Source: Williamsia serinedens (GTDB taxonomy: Bacteria > Actinomycetota > Actinomycetes > Mycobacteriales > Mycobacteriaceae). From it: a stretch of 64,000 nt of DNA. Both the position numbers and the translations under genes were made by a program. The notes beneath the pieces are model-generated. The model worked only from the letters and a program-made list of their open reading frames with translations. It was not told where the DNA came from and searched no databases. The stretch spans positions 186,001-250,000 of the forward strand of contig NZ_JAMTCG010000001.1 of NCBI RefSeq assembly GCF_024171725.1. Reading direction: 5' to 3'. Of the stretch, positions 11,823 through 21,575 are shown piece by piece. Within the stretch, counting starts at the first letter, position 1. Every line of letters starts with the position of its first letter.

Positions 11823-12782
11823 GTGACCGACGGCTCCGACGACCGCAGGCGCATCGTCGACGTCCTGCGCGACGCCTCCGCCGTCACACTGTTCACCCAC
11901 GTCCGGCCCGACGCCGACACCATGGGGTCGGCGCTGGCACTCGCGGTCGCACTCGACCGCAACGGGGTCGACGTGGAGGTCGGCGTCCCCGGCGCGCTCC
12001 CTGTGCCCGATGCCCTCACACGGCTGCCCGGGGCGAAGATGGTCGTCCCCTCCGACCAGATCGCCGGCCACCGCGTCGCCGTCGCGCTCGACTGCGCGAG
12101 CGTGGGACGTCTCGAGGACCTACAGGACGTGTTCACCCGGGCGGAGACCCGCGTCGTGATCGACCACCACGCGTCGAACACCGGTTTCGGTGACCTCGAC
12201 CTCGTCGACGCCGAGGCCGACTGCACCGCCGAACTCGTCCTCGCGGTCCTCGACGACCTCGACGCGGAGATCGACGCGGACGTCGCCACCTGCCTCTACG
12301 CCGGCCTCGTCACCGACACCGGGTCGTTCCGGTGGGCCCGGCCGGGATCGCACGCGATCGCCGCCCGACTGCTCGCCGCCGGGGTCGACGGACCCGCGTG
12401 GACACGCACCCTCCTCGACACCCACCGGTTCGGCTGGCTCGCCATGGTCGCCGACGCCCTCCGGTCGGCCGTCCTGGTCCCCGAGGCGTTCGGCGGAAAC
12501 GGGCTGGTCTACGCCTGCGTCGACCACACCTGGCGCGACGCGATCGGCTGGGACGAGGCCGAGAGCGTGATCGACCTGGTCCGCACCATCGGCGACGCCG
12601 ACGTCGCGGTGGTGTTCAAGGAGTCCGACCCGGGCACGTGGACGGTGTCGATGCGCTCGCGCTCGGCGACCGACCTGGTCCCGATCGCCCGGGCACACGG
12701 CGGGGGCGGGCACCCGCACGCCGCCGGCTTCGGCTTCACCGGTGCCGTCGAGGACGTCGTCGCAGCGTTCTCCGCCGCGTGA
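11823..12782 (+). CDS. nrnA: DHH family oligoribonuclease / pAp phosphatase (NrnA)
   Basis: Degrades short RNA or linear dinucleotides and 3'-phosphoadenosine 5'-phosphate; the Rv2837c homologue also hydrolyses cyclic di-AMP. It has 319 residues: a DHH domain with HVRPDADTMGS and IDHHASN, and a DHHA1 domain ending in GGGGHPHAAGF. GTG 11823 has the ribosome site GAGGGGAGG; GTG 11817 is the alternative. The stop overlaps the next gene's GTG (12779-12782). Confidence 0.92.
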   Translation: MTDGSDDRRRIVDVLRDASAVTLFTHVRPDADTMGSALALAVALDRNGVDVEVGVPGALPVPDALTRLPGAKMVVPSDQIAGHRVAVALDCASVGRLEDLQDVFTRAETRVVIDHHASNTGFGDLDLVDAEADCTAELVLAVLDDLDAEIDADVATCLYAGLVTDTGSFRWARPGSHAIAARLLAAGVDGPAWTRTLLDTHRFGWLAMVADALRSAVLVPEAFGGNGLVYACVDHTWRDAIGWDEAESVIDLVRTIGDADVAVVFKESDPGTWTVSMRSRSATDLVPIARAHGGGGHPHAAGFGFTGAVEDVVAAFSAA

Positions 12783-14122
12783 GCGAGACTGACACCGCGT
12801 ACTCCTCGATCGGCCGACTCGCCCTCTCGGCGCTCGTCGTCCTCATCGCCGAGCCGCTGTACCTCATGGAGGACCTCGCCGTCGTCGGACGGCTCGGCAC
12901 CGAGCCGTTGGCGGCGCTCGGTGTGGGGACGGTCGTCCTCGGCGTGGTCAGCACCCAGCTGACGTTCCTCTCCTACGGCACGACGGCCCGGTCCGCCCGG
13001 TGGTTCGGTCGCGGCGACCGTGCCGCCGCCGTCGGTGAGGGCGTGTCCGCCTCGTGGCTCGCGGTCGGTGTCGGACTGGTGATCGTGGCGGTCGTCGCCA
13101 CCCTCGCCGGGCCGATCGTGCGACTCGTCGCGTCCGACGGCGCTGTCGCCGACGAGGCCGCGGGGTGGCTGCGGATCGCCGTCTGCGGGGTGCCGCTGAT
13201 CCTGCTGAGCATGGCCGGCAACGGGTGGATGCGCGGTGTCCGCGACACCCGTCGGCCCGTGGTCTACGTGGCGACCGGGTTGGGGCTCAGCGCGGTGCTG
13301 TGCCCGCTGCTCGTGCACGGGCTGCTCGGTGCACCGCACCTCGGGCTGCACGGCAGCGCGGTCGCCAACGTGATCGGGCAGTCCCTGGCCGGGCTGCTGT
13401 TCGCGTTGCGGCTCGCGCGGGAGACCCGGCAGTCGGGGTCGCCCGTCTCCCCGTGGCCGGTGGCGTCCGTCATCCGCGCACAGCTCACGCTCGCCCGTGA
13501 CCTCGTCGTCCGCAGCCTGTCGTTCCAGGTCTGCTTCCTGTCGGCGGCCGCGGTCGCCGCCCGGTTCGGGGTGGCCGCCCTGGCCGCGCACCAGGTCGTC
13601 CTCCAGCTCTGGAACTTCCTGTCGCTGCTGCTCGACGCCCTGGCGATCGCCGCGCAGGCGCTCGTCGGGGCCGCGCTCGGAGCCGGTACGGCGTCGTCCG
13701 CGCGGGTCGTCGCCCGGCGGGTCACCGTCGTCTCGGTGGCCGTCGCCGCGATTGCGCTGTCGGTGCTCGCGGTCGCCCGGACACCCATCGCCGGGATCTT
13801 CACCGACGACCCCGACGTGCTCGACGCCTCGGCGACGCCGTGGTGGTTCCTCGTCGGCATGCTGCCCGTCGCGGGCGTCGTCTTCGCCCTCGACGGCGTG
13901 CTCCTCGGATCGGGGGACGCCGCCTACCTGCGCACCACGACGGTCGGGAGCGCCCTCGTCGGGTTCCTGCCGATGATCTGGGCGTCGCTGGCCTTCGACT
14001 GGGGCCTCGCCGGCATCTGGACGGGGCTCGCCGCGTTCATGGTCCTGCGGCTCGTCGCGGTCACCGCGCGACTCGTGTCGGGGCGGTGGACGCGGATCGA
14101 GCTGTCCGGCGTCGGCCGATAG
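12779..14122 (+). CDS. dinF: MATE family efflux protein (DinF-like)
   Basis: Multidrug/toxin extrusion transporter of the inner membrane, 447 residues with about 12 hydrophobic helices in two MatE halves. The GTG start overlaps the nrnA stop by 4 bases. In mycobacteria a DinF homologue occupies the same place after nrnA. Substrate unknown. Confidence 0.87.
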   Translation: MSETDTAYSSIGRLALSALVVLIAEPLYLMEDLAVVGRLGTEPLAALGVGTVVLGVVSTQLTFLSYGTTARSARWFGRGDRAAAVGEGVSASWLAVGVGLVIVAVVATLAGPIVRLVASDGAVADEAAGWLRIAVCGVPLILLSMAGNGWMRGVRDTRRPVVYVATGLGLSAVLCPLLVHGLLGAPHLGLHGSAVANVIGQSLAGLLFALRLARETRQSGSPVSPWPVASVIRAQLTLARDLVVRSLSFQVCFLSAAAVAARFGVAALAAHQVVLQLWNFLSLLLDALAIAAQALVGAALGAGTASSARVVARRVTVVSVAVAAIALSVLAVARTPIAGIFTDDPDVLDASATPWWFLVGMLPVAGVVFALDGVLLGSGDAAYLRTTTVGSALVGFLPMIWASLAFDWGLAGIWTGLAAFMVLRLVAVTARLVSGRWTRIELSGVGR

Positions 14123-14132
14123 CATCGAGCGA

Positions 14133-15116
14133 ATGGCCACTCTCTGGGCGATCAGTGATCTGCACGTCAGCCACAAGGGCAACGACGAGATCCTCGACCG
14201 CATCGCGCCGGAGACGTCGGAGGACTGGCTCATCGTCGCCGGCGACGTCGCCGAACGCACCGACGACATCGCCGACACCCTGCGCCGACTGAAGATGCGC
14301 TTCTCCACGGTCGTCTGGGTGCCCGGCAACCACGAGCTGTACACGACGGCGAAGGACCCGCTGCAGATCCACGGCGTCGCCCGCTACGACTACCTCGTCC
14401 AGGTCTGCCGCGACATTGGGGTGGTGACGCCCGAGGACATCTACCCGCTGTTCGACCCCGGTGACGGGTCACCGCCCGTGCGTGTCGTGCCCATGTTCCT
14501 GCTGTACGACTACACCTTTCGACCGCCGGGGACGACCACGGCGCTCGCGGCCCTGGCCGTCGCGCGGGAGAACAACGTCGTGGCGACCGACGAGTTCCTG
14601 CTCTCGCCCGAGCCCTACGGCACCCGGGACGCGTGGGGGAGGGCGCGCATCGCCGCCACCCGCGAGCGCCTCGACGCACTCGACCCGAGTGAGAAGACGG
14701 TGTTGATCAACCACTGGCCGCTGCGGCGCGAGCCGACGGACGCGCTCATGTACCCGGAGTTCGCCCTGTGGTGCGGGAGCGAGCTGACCGACGACTGGCA
14801 CACGCGGTACAACGCGGCGTGCTGCGTGTACGGCCACCTGCACATCCCACGGACCACCTGGTACGACGACATCCGCTTCGAGGAGGTGTCGGTCGGATAC
14901 CCCCGCGAGTGGAAGCGGCGTGGTCTGCCCGAGCCGCTGCTGCGGCGGATCGCCCCCGACGACGGGACACGCCCCGAGGACCTGCCCGAGCACGGGGCGC
15001 GCTTCCACCTCCCGCCGGACTACCGGGAACGGGCGAAGGAGTTCACCGAGCGTGTCGCCCGGCAACGGGAACTGCGGGCGAGGGCCCGCGCGGAGCGTGG
15101 GGAGGGGAGTCGGTGA
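14133..15116 (+). CDS. Calcineurin-like metallophosphoesterase
   Basis: Cytoplasmic phosphoesterase of 327 residues with the full dinuclear-metal motif set: SDLHVSH near the start, GDVAE, GNHE, NHWPL and GHLH. Substrate unknown; it corresponds to mycobacterial Rv2795c, also next to pptT. A TAGCAT box (14120-14125) ends 7 bases before the ATG, suggesting a leaderless start of a metallophosphoesterase-pptT-truB operon; each junction is a 4-base GTGA overlap. Confidence 0.88.
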   Translation: MATLWAISDLHVSHKGNDEILDRIAPETSEDWLIVAGDVAERTDDIADTLRRLKMRFSTVVWVPGNHELYTTAKDPLQIHGVARYDYLVQVCRDIGVVTPEDIYPLFDPGDGSPPVRVVPMFLLYDYTFRPPGTTTALAALAVARENNVVATDEFLLSPEPYGTRDAWGRARIAATRERLDALDPSEKTVLINHWPLRREPTDALMYPEFALWCGSELTDDWHTRYNAACCVYGHLHIPRTTWYDDIRFEEVSVGYPREWKRRGLPEPLLRRIAPDDGTRPEDLPEHGARFHLPPDYRERAKEFTERVARQRELRARARAERGEGSR

Positions 15117-15766
15117 TCGAGGACGTGGTCGGACCCGGCGTCGTGGCCGCCGAGGCGTTCGGCGACCCGGCCGACGCCGCGCTGATGCCCGGTGAGGAGT
15201 CGATCGTCGCGCGGGCGGTCGACAAACGGCGGTCGGAGTTCACGACCGTGCGGACGCTGGCGCGTCGCGCTCTCACACACCTGGGGGAGGATCCCGTACC
15301 GATCCTGCGTGGTGAGAAGGGCGAACCGCTGTGGCCGCGGGGGATCGTCGGCAGCCTCACCCACTGCGACGGCTACCGGGCCGCGGTGGTCGCACACAAA
15401 CTGCGGGTCCGGTCGGTCGGCATCGACGCCGAGCCCCACGGCCCGCTGCCCGACGGGGTGCTCGACCACGTCAGCATCGCCGAGGAGCGCGCGGTCCTGG
15501 CCGACCGTGACGACACCCTGCACTGGGACCGGATCCTGTTCTGCGCCAAGGAGGCCACCTACAAGGCCTGGTTCCCGCTCACCGGGCGGTGGCTCGGGTT
15601 CGAGGACGCCCACATCACCGTGGACCGCACCGACGACACCTCCGGCACCTTCGCCTCCCGACTGCTCGTCGACGGGTCGACGACCGACGGCGGTCCGCCG
15701 CTGACGGGCTTCGAGGGCTCGTGGCGGGTCGCCGACGGCATCATCGTCACCTCGATCACGCTGTGA
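15113..15766 (+). CDS. pptT: 4'-phosphopantetheinyl transferase (PptT type)
   Basis: Transfers phosphopantetheine from CoA to carrier-protein serines. It has 217 residues of the Sfp/EntD class; motifs include GSLTHCDGY, SVGIDAEPH with the Mg-binding Asp, and FCAKEATYKAWFPLTGRWL. In mycobacteria PptT serves the large PKS/NRPS enzymes, so it is the natural activator of the carrier domain encoded at 22978-25599 (inference). The start GTG overlaps the previous stop. Confidence 0.93.
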   Translation: MIEDVVGPGVVAAEAFGDPADAALMPGEESIVARAVDKRRSEFTTVRTLARRALTHLGEDPVPILRGEKGEPLWPRGIVGSLTHCDGYRAAVVAHKLRVRSVGIDAEPHGPLPDGVLDHVSIAEERAVLADRDDTLHWDRILFCAKEATYKAWFPLTGRWLGFEDAHITVDRTDDTSGTFASRLLVDGSTTDGGPPLTGFEGSWRVADGIIVTSITL

Positions 15767-16683
15767 GCGGCCGGGACAGGCGCGCCGACGCCGGTGCGGT
15801 CATTGCGGCCGGACTCGTCCTGGTCGACAAGCCGGCGGGCATCACCAGCCACGACGTGGTGGCGCGGTGCCGGAAGGCGTTCTCCACCCGCAAGGTCGGG
15901 CACGCGGGCACCCTCGATCCGATGGCGACCGGCGTGCTGGTGATCGGCGTGGAACGCGCCACCAAACTCCTCGGGCTGCTGTCGCTGACCACGAAGTCCT
16001 ACACCGCCACCATCCGCCTCGGTGCCGGCAGCGACACCGACGACGCCGACGGCACGCTGGGCGACCGCGCCGACGTGACCCACCTCGACCGGGAGGCCGT
16101 CGTCTCGGCGACGCGCGCGTTCGTCGGCGACATCGATCAGGTGCCGGCGAGGGTCAGTGCGATCAAGGTCGACGGACGCCGCGCCCACGCTCTCATGCGC
16201 GAGGGCGTGGACGTCGAGCTGCCGTCGCGGCGGGTCACCGTGTCCCGGTTCGACGTCCTCGACACGCGCGCGACCGACGGCTGGTTCGACGTCGACGTCG
16301 AGGTCGACTGCTCGTCGGGGACCTACATCCGTTCGCTGGCACGGGATCTCGGGGCGGCGCTCGGCGTCGGCGGACATCTGACGGTGCTGCGACGCACCGC
16401 CGTCGGCCCGTTCACGATCGACCGTGCCGTCCCCCTCGACGCGCTCGAGGAGGACCCACGGATGTCGCTGGCCATCGACGACGCGATCGCTGTCGCGTTC
16501 GAGCACCGCACCATCGACGACGAGCAGGCGGAGTCCATCAGTCAGGGCCGCTGGCTCGAGCCGATCGGGATGTCCGGCGTCCACGCGGCGGTCACCGCCG
16601 ACGGACGGGTCATCGCCCTGCTGCAGGAGAAGGGCCGACGTGCGGCGTCGGTGATGGTGGTGCGCCCGGCGACGCTGCGCTGA
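15763..16683 (+). CDS. truB: tRNA pseudouridine(55) synthase
   Basis: Makes pseudouridine 55 in the T loop of tRNAs. It has 306 residues with the catalytic-Asp block GHAGTLDPMATGVL, KSYTA, and the C-terminal half ending in an actinobacterial TruB tail. GTG 15763 overlaps the pptT stop by 4 bases. It is convergent with the MntR-type gene. Confidence 0.96.
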   Translation: MSGRDRRADAGAVIAAGLVLVDKPAGITSHDVVARCRKAFSTRKVGHAGTLDPMATGVLVIGVERATKLLGLLSLTTKSYTATIRLGAGSDTDDADGTLGDRADVTHLDREAVVSATRAFVGDIDQVPARVSAIKVDGRRAHALMREGVDVELPSRRVTVSRFDVLDTRATDGWFDVDVEVDCSSGTYIRSLARDLGAALGVGGHLTVLRRTAVGPFTIDRAVPLDALEEDPRMSLAIDDAIAVAFEHRTIDDEQAESISQGRWLEPIGMSGVHAAVTADGRVIALLQEKGRRAASVMVVRPATLR

Positions 16684-16708
16684 GCGGTGTCGTCCGTGAC
16701 GGCGACCT

Positions 16709-17446
16709 TCAGGACCCCTCGGTCTCCACCCAGATCGCGCGCGTCGCGATGTCGCCGAGGTCGATGACGTCTCCCTCGTCGACCCGGACCGCGACCGTGC
16801 CGGCGAACGGTCGCTGCTCGACGACGGCGATGTGCCGGTCCAGCGAGATCCCCACCGAGTCGAAGTAGCGCAGCATGGCCGGGTCGGTGTCGGCGATGCG
16901 CGCGACCCGACCGCCGGACTCCGGCCCGAACTCCGCGAGCTGGCGGGCCGTGGTCCGGGGCACCTCGCCGTCGGGGGCGGGGATCGGGTCGCCGTGCGGA
17001 TCGCGCGTCGGGTGGCCGAGCTTGGCGTCGAGCCGGTCGATCATCCGGTCGGACATGGCGTGTTCGAGCACCTCGGCCTCGTCGTGGACCTCGTCCCACC
17101 CGTAGCCCAGCTCGCGCACCAGGAAGGTCTCGATCAACCGGTGTCGGCGCACCATCAGCACCGCGGCCGCGCGGCCCCTGTCGGTGAGGGTGACGGCGCC
17201 GTACCGGGCGTGCGACACCAGGTCCTGGTCGGCGAGCTTGCGCACCGCCTCCGACACCGTCGACGGCGAGACGGCGAGCTTCTCCGCGAGGAGCTTGGTG
17301 GTGACCTTCGCCTCCGACCACTCCTGCGCGGTCCAGATGATCTTGAGGTAGTCCTGCGCGACGGTGGACAGCTCCGTCACCGGCACGACGGTCGCCGGGC
17401 CTGCGAACACGCCGCCGGGGTCTGCGCGGCCATCGGTCGAGGACAC
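16709..17446 (-). CDS. mntR: DtxR/MntR family metal-dependent repressor (SirR-like)
   Basis: Winged-helix repressor of 245 residues: N-terminal HTH (VAQDYLKIIW, SPSTVSEAVRKL), a helical dimerisation domain with metal ligands (HRLIETFL, WDEVHDEAEVLEHAMSD) and a C-terminal FeoA/SH3-like domain. It matches mycobacterial Rv2788 (SirR/MntR), which senses manganese. The start is uncertain: GTG 17446, or GTG 17380 (VTELSTVAQ), which is closer to the family start. It is divergent from ribF. Confidence 0.87.
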   Translation of the reverse strand: MSSTDGRADPGGVFAGPATVVPVTELSTVAQDYLKIIWTAQEWSEAKVTTKLLAEKLAVSPSTVSEAVRKLADQDLVSHARYGAVTLTDRGRAAAVLMVRRHRLIETFLVRELGYGWDEVHDEAEVLEHAMSDRMIDRLDAKLGHPTRDPHGDPIPAPDGEVPRTTARQLAEFGPESGGRVARIADTDPAMLRYFDSVGISLDRHIAVVEQRPFAGTVAVRVDEGDVIDLGDIATRAIWVETEGS

Positions 17447-17538
17447 GTGTCCGAGCCTATTGCACGTCCTCGACACGCCCGACGGGCGACGAGCCGACGG
17501 GAGTTCCCCGCCCGATGGTCGGCCCGTAGGCTTGGGTC

Positions 17539-18516
17539 GTGCTGCGATGGCGAGGGCTGGAGGACATCCCTGCGGGCTGGGGTCGCTGCGTCGTCACGAT
17601 CGGTGTCTTCGACGGCGTGCACCGCGGGCACGCGCAACTCATCGCCACCGCCACCGCCGCGGCCCGCAAGCGCGGTGTCCCGGCGGTGCTCATGACCTTC
17701 GACCCGCACCCCGCGGAGGTGGTGCGCCCCGGCACGCACCCGCCGCAGCTGTCGACGTTGACCCGTCGGGCCGAGCTGGCGGAGGAACTCGGGATCGACG
17801 TCTTCTGCGTCATGCCGTTCACGCCGGTGCTCGCCTCGCAGTCGCCGAAGGACTTCGCCCACGAGGTCCTCGTCGAGGGGCTCCACGCCGCAGATGTGGT
17901 GGTCGGCGCCAATTTCACCTTCGGCAAGAAGGCCGCCGGCACCGTCGAGGTCCTCGCCGACCTCGGGCGCACGTTCGGGTTCGAGGTGCAGGCCGTGTCG
18001 CTGCTCGGTGACGGGACCGACGAGTCCCGACCGGCGGTCACCTTCTCCTCCACCTACATCCGGTCCTGCGTCGCCGCGGGTGACGTCGAGGCGGCTGCCG
18101 AGGCGCTGGGCCGACCGCACCGTGTCGAGGGCGTGGTCGTCCGCGGCGACGGGCGTGGTCGGGAGATGGGCTACCCCACGGCGAACGTGGCGCCACCGAT
18201 GTACTCCGCCATCCCCGCCGACGGCGTCTACGCCGCATGGTTCACCGTGCTCGGTGCCGGGCCGGTGGTCGGGCAGGTCGTGCCAGGGGAGAGCTATCAG
18301 GCCGCGGTGTCCGTCGGGTCGAACCCGACGTTCTCCGGCCGCACCCGCACGGTCGAGGCGTTCGTCCTCGACACCCACGCCGACCTGTACGGCCAGCACG
18401 TCGCCGTCGACTTCGTCCGTCGCATCCGCGGGATGGAGAAGTTCGACTCGATGGAGTCGCTCATCGAGCAGATGGACCGCGACGTCGAGGTCGCCCGCGA
18501 GGCCCTCGCACCCTGA
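17539..18516 (+). CDS. ribF: Bifunctional riboflavin kinase / FAD synthetase
   Basis: Makes FMN and then FAD. It has 325 residues: an N-terminal adenylyltransferase domain (TIGVFDGVHRGH near residue 20, FSSTYIRS) and a C-terminal flavokinase domain (GYPTANV, SVGSNPTF). GTG 17539 lies 6 bases after a TAGGCT box (17527-17532), so the transcript is probably leaderless. Five flavoenzymes of the choline locus and its reductase depend on this product. Confidence 0.96.
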   Translation: MLRWRGLEDIPAGWGRCVVTIGVFDGVHRGHAQLIATATAAARKRGVPAVLMTFDPHPAEVVRPGTHPPQLSTLTRRAELAEELGIDVFCVMPFTPVLASQSPKDFAHEVLVEGLHAADVVVGANFTFGKKAAGTVEVLADLGRTFGFEVQAVSLLGDGTDESRPAVTFSSTYIRSCVAAGDVEAAAEALGRPHRVEGVVVRGDGRGREMGYPTANVAPPMYSAIPADGVYAAWFTVLGAGPVVGQVVPGESYQAAVSVGSNPTFSGRTRTVEAFVLDTHADLYGQHVAVDFVRRIRGMEKFDSMESLIEQMDRDVEVAREALAP

Positions 18517-18552
18517 TCCGCGCGCGATTTGGGCGGCGGGTCCGGCCGCGGG

Positions 18553-18558
18553 TATCCT
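18553..18558 (+). promoter_or_regulatory. Candidate -10 of rpsO
   Basis: TATCCT in the gap after ribF. A start near 18565 would give a leader of about 98 bases containing the hairpin at 18596-18626. Confidence 0.45.
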
Positions 18559-18595
18559 GACCGGTCGGTGTTGCTGCGGTCCGCGGCGGCGCACC

Positions 18596-18626
18596 ACCTG
18601 TCCCCGCCCCGGTGGGCGCGACAGGT
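18596..18626 (+). promoter_or_regulatory. rpsO leader stem-loop, candidate S15 autoregulatory site
   Basis: Outer arms ACCTGTC (18596-18602) and GACAGGT (18620-18626), inner arms CGCCC (18605-18609) and GGGCG (18614-18618), a small internal loop and a 4-base apical loop. It lies 36 bases before the rpsO ATG. S15 represses its own mRNA through structured leaders in several bacteria. Whether this structure binds S15 is inference. Confidence 0.45.
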
Positions 18627-18662
18627 CTCCACCAGCGCGGTACCGAACAGAAGAGGTACACC

Positions 18663-18932
18663 ATGGCTCTGACCACGGAGCAGAAGAAGTCGATCCTGTC
18701 CGAGTACGGACTGCACGAGACTGACACCGGCTCGCCGGAGGCGCAGATCGCGCTGCTCACCAAGCGCATCAGCGACCTGACCGAGCACCTCAAGTTCCAC
18801 AAGCACGACCACCACAGCCGTCGCGGCCTGCTGCTGCTCGTCGGTCGTCGTCGTCGTCTGCTGAAGTACGTCGCCTCGGTCGACATCCAGCGCTACCGGT
18901 CGCTGATCGAGCGCCTCGGCCTGCGCCGCTGA
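18663..18932 (+). CDS. rpsO: 30S ribosomal protein S15
   Basis: Primary 16S rRNA binder, 89 residues, full length. Typical blocks are [25 protein letters not shown] and [10 protein letters not shown] ribosome site AGAAGAGG precedes the ATG. It sits upstream of pnp, as in many bacteria. Confidence 0.98.
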   Translation: MALTTEQKKSILSEYGLHETDTGSPEAQIALLTKRISDLTEHLKFHKHDHHSRRGLLLLVGRRRRLLKYVASVDIQRYRSLIERLGLRR

Positions 18933-18941
18933 CCTCACACG

Positions 18942-18958
18942 CCCCGCACCTCGCGGGG
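18942..18958 (+). terminator. Candidate terminator after rpsO
   Basis: Arms CCCCGC (18942-18947) and GCGGGG (18953-18958) with loop ACCTC, 10 bases after the rpsO stop. There is no T run, as is usual for high-GC actinobacteria. Confidence 0.45.
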
Positions 18959-18976
18959 TGAGCATGCACGGATCCT

Positions 18977-19009
18977 CGGGTCCCCGGTGGTAGTCTCGCC
19001 GGGGACCCG
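18977..19009. repeat. 11-bp inverted repeat with a -10-like box in its loop
   Basis: Arms CGGGTCCCCGG (18977-18987) and CCGGGGACCCG (18999-19009), perfectly complementary. The 11-base loop contains TAGTCT (18991-18996), which fits the TANNNT -10 consensus for pnp. It could be a terminator, an operator over the pnp promoter, or both. Confidence 0.55.
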
Positions 19010-19311
19010 ATCTCGTGAGGGGTTCGTCCGCGCGGTACACGTTCGGGCGATCGGTCTTCGGTAGTGGCTGCCGGAACAACTCTGCTCCGGCTGCTTCGAT
19101 CGACGGCCGTCGCCACGTGACCGACCCGGCCGCCGTCCGGTGCGTGCGCGCACCGGGGCCACGGACATGTCGTCCGCAGTGTCGCCGGGCTCCGCACCGC
19201 CGTCTCCTCGCACCCATCGGACCCACGTCGTCCGCCGTCACGGCGACGACGTCACCGCTGCGCGCCGCGCATCGCCGCCGCGCACCTCGATCGAGAGGAT
19301 CTCCACCACCC

Positions 19312-21573
19312 ATGACCGACGTGACCAACGCCCCGGCCGACGATCTCGACTACGACGACGAGATCACCGAGGCGACCGCCGTCATCGACAACGGCGAGTT
19401 CGGCACCCGTTCCATCCGCTTCGAGACCGGGCGCCTCGCGCAGCAGGCCGCCGGCTCGGTCGTCGCCTACCTCGACGACGAGACGATGCTGCTGTCGGCG
19501 ACCACCGCCGGCAAGCACCCCAAGGACCAGTTCGACTTCTTCCCGCTCACCGTCGACGTCGAGGAGCGTATGTACGCCGCGGGCCGCATCCCGGGCTCGT
19601 TCTTCCGTCGTGAGGGCCGCCCGTCGACCGACGCGATCCTCACCTGCCGTCTCATCGACCGCCCGCTGCGCCCGTCGTTCGTCGACGGTCTCCGCAACGA
19701 GATCCAGGTCGTCGTGACCGTCCTCAGCCTCGACCCGAAGGACCTCTACGACGTCGTCGCGATCAACGCGGCCTCGGCGTCGACGCAGCTCGCCGGACTG
19801 CCCTTCTCGGGCCCGGTCGGTGGCGTGCGCGTCGCCCTGATCCCGACCGAGTCCAACCGGGCCGGCCAGTGGGTCGCGTTCCCGACCGTCGAGCAGCTCG
19901 AGGGCGCCGTCTTCGACATGGTCGTCGCCGGCCGCATCGTCGGTGACGACGTCGCGATCATGATGGTCGAGGCCGAGGCGACCGAGAACGTCATCGAGCT
20001 CGTCGCCGGTGGTGCGCAGGCGCCGACCGAGGCGATCGTCGCCGAGGGCCTCGAGGCCGCCAAGCCCTTCATCCGCTCGCTCTGCGTGGCGCAGCAGCAG
20101 CTCGCCGAGTCGGCCGCGAAGGAGACCGGTGAGTTCCCGCTCTTCCCGCCGTACCAGTCGGATGTCTACGACGCCGTCGAGTCGGGCGCGAAGGACCGCC
20201 TGTCGGAGATCCTGACGATCGCCGGCAAGGCCGAGCGTGACGACGCCACCGACGCTCTCAAGGCCGACGTCCTCGACTCCCTCGGTGGGCAGTTCGAGGG
20301 TCGCGAGAAGGAGATCGGTGCCGCCTACCGGTCGCTGACGAAGAAGCTGGTCCGCCAGCGCATCCTCACCGACCACTTCCGCATCGACGGTCGCGGCATC
20401 ACCGACATCCGGTCGCTGTCGGCCGAGGTCGCCGTCATCCCGCGCGCCCACGGCAGCTCGCTGTTCGAGCGCGGCGAGACCCAGATCATGGGTGTCACCA
20501 CGCTGGACATGGTGAAGATGGCGCAGCAGATCGACTCGCTCGGACCGGAGACGTCCAAGCGCTACATGCACCACTACAACTTCCCGCCGTACTCGACCGG
20601 TGAGACCGGTCGTGTGGGCTCGCCGAAGCGTCGCGAGATCGGCCACGGCGCACTGGCCGAGCGCGCCCTGATGCCGGTGCTGCCGAGCGTCGACGAGTTC
20701 CCCTACGCCATCCGTCAGGTGTCGGAGGCGTTGGGCTCCAACGGTTCCACGTCGATGGGCTCGGTCTGCGCATCGACCATGTCGCTGCTCAACGCCGGCG
20801 TCCCGCTGAAGGCGCCGGTCGCGGGCATCGCCATGGGCCTGGTCTCCGACGAGGTCGACGGCCAGACCCGCTACGTCGCGCTCACCGACATCCTCGGTGC
20901 CGAGGACGCGTTCGGCGACATGGACTTCAAGGTCGCCGGCACGAAGGACTTCGTGACCGCGCTGCAGCTCGACACCAAGCTCGACGGCATCCCGTCGCAG
21001 GTGCTCGCCGGTGCGCTGAGCCAGGCAAAGGACGCCCGGACCACCATCCTCGAGGTGATGGCCGAGGCGATCGACGAGCCCGACGAGATGAGCCCGTACG
21101 CCCCGCGCGTCACCACCGTGAAGGTGCCGGTCGACAAGATCGGCGAGCTGATCGGCCCGAAGGGCAAGAACATCAACGCCATCACCGAGGAGACCGGCGC
21201 CAACATCTCCATCGAGGACGACGGCACGGTGTTCGTCGGTGCCACCGACGGTGTCAGCGCGCAGGCCGCGATCGACCGCATCAACGCGATCGCGAACCCG
21301 CAGCTGCCCAAGGTCGGGGAGCGCTTCCTGGGCACGGTCGTCAAGACCACCGCCTTCGGCGCGTTCGTGTCGCTGCTCCCGGGTCGTGACGGCCTCGTGC
21401 ACATCTCGAAGCTGGGGCAGGGCAAGCGGATCAACAAGGTGGAGGACGTCGTCAACGTCGGCAGCAAGATCCGTGTCGAGATCGCCGACATCGACGACCG
21501 CGGCAAGATCAGCCTGGTCCCCGTCGCCGACGCCCCCGCCGAGGGTGCCGACGCGCCCGTGGCCGCCGGCTGA
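19312..21573 (+). CDS. pnp: Polyribonucleotide nucleotidyltransferase (PNPase)
   Basis: Phosphorolytic 3'-5' exoribonuclease, 753 residues (actinobacterial GpsI form with a short acidic N-terminal extension). Two RNase PH domains are separated by the helical domain ([44 protein letters not shown]). The KH domain begins near residue 604 ([11 protein letters not shown]) and the S1 domain near 670 ([13 protein letters not shown]). The next peptidase gene begins around its stop. Confidence 0.97.
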   Translation: MTDVTNAPADDLDYDDEITEATAVIDNGEFGTRSIRFETGRLAQQAAGSVVAYLDDETMLLSATTAGKHPKDQFDFFPLTVDVEERMYAAGRIPGSFFRREGRPSTDAILTCRLIDRPLRPSFVDGLRNEIQVVVTVLSLDPKDLYDVVAINAASASTQLAGLPFSGPVGGVRVALIPTESNRAGQWVAFPTVEQLEGAVFDMVVAGRIVGDDVAIMMVEAEATENVIELVAGGAQAPTEAIVAEGLEAAKPFIRSLCVAQQQLAESAAKETGEFPLFPPYQSDVYDAVESGAKDRLSEILTIAGKAERDDATDALKADVLDSLGGQFEGREKEIGAAYRSLTKKLVRQRILTDHFRIDGRGITDIRSLSAEVAVIPRAHGSSLFERGETQIMGVTTLDMVKMAQQIDSLGPETSKRYMHHYNFPPYSTGETGRVGSPKRREIGHGALAERALMPVLPSVDEFPYAIRQVSEALGSNGSTSMGSVCASTMSLLNAGVPLKAPVAGIAMGLVSDEVDGQTRYVALTDILGAEDAFGDMDFKVAGTKDFVTALQLDTKLDGIPSQVLAGALSQAKDARTTILEVMAEAIDEPDEMSPYAPRVTTVKVPVDKIGELIGPKGKNINAITEETGANISIEDDGTVFVGATDGVSAQAAIDRINAIANPQLPKVGERFLGTVVKTTAFGAFVSLLPGRDGLVHISKLGQGKRINKVEDVVNVGSKIRVEIADIDDRGKISLVPVADAPAEGADAPVAAG

Positions 21574-21575
21574 CA

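Larger units (their letters stand above)
18933..19311 (+). promoter_or_regulatory. rpsO-pnp intergenic region (379 bases without a gene)
   Basis: It holds the rpsO hairpin (18942-18958), a long inverted repeat (18977-19009) and a further hairpin with arms GCCGGA (19070-19075) and TCCGGC (19086-19091). A GAGAGGA ribosome-site region lies before the pnp ATG. I see no credible coding frame. E. coli pnp is autoregulated through its leader; a similar role here is inference. Confidence 0.5.
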
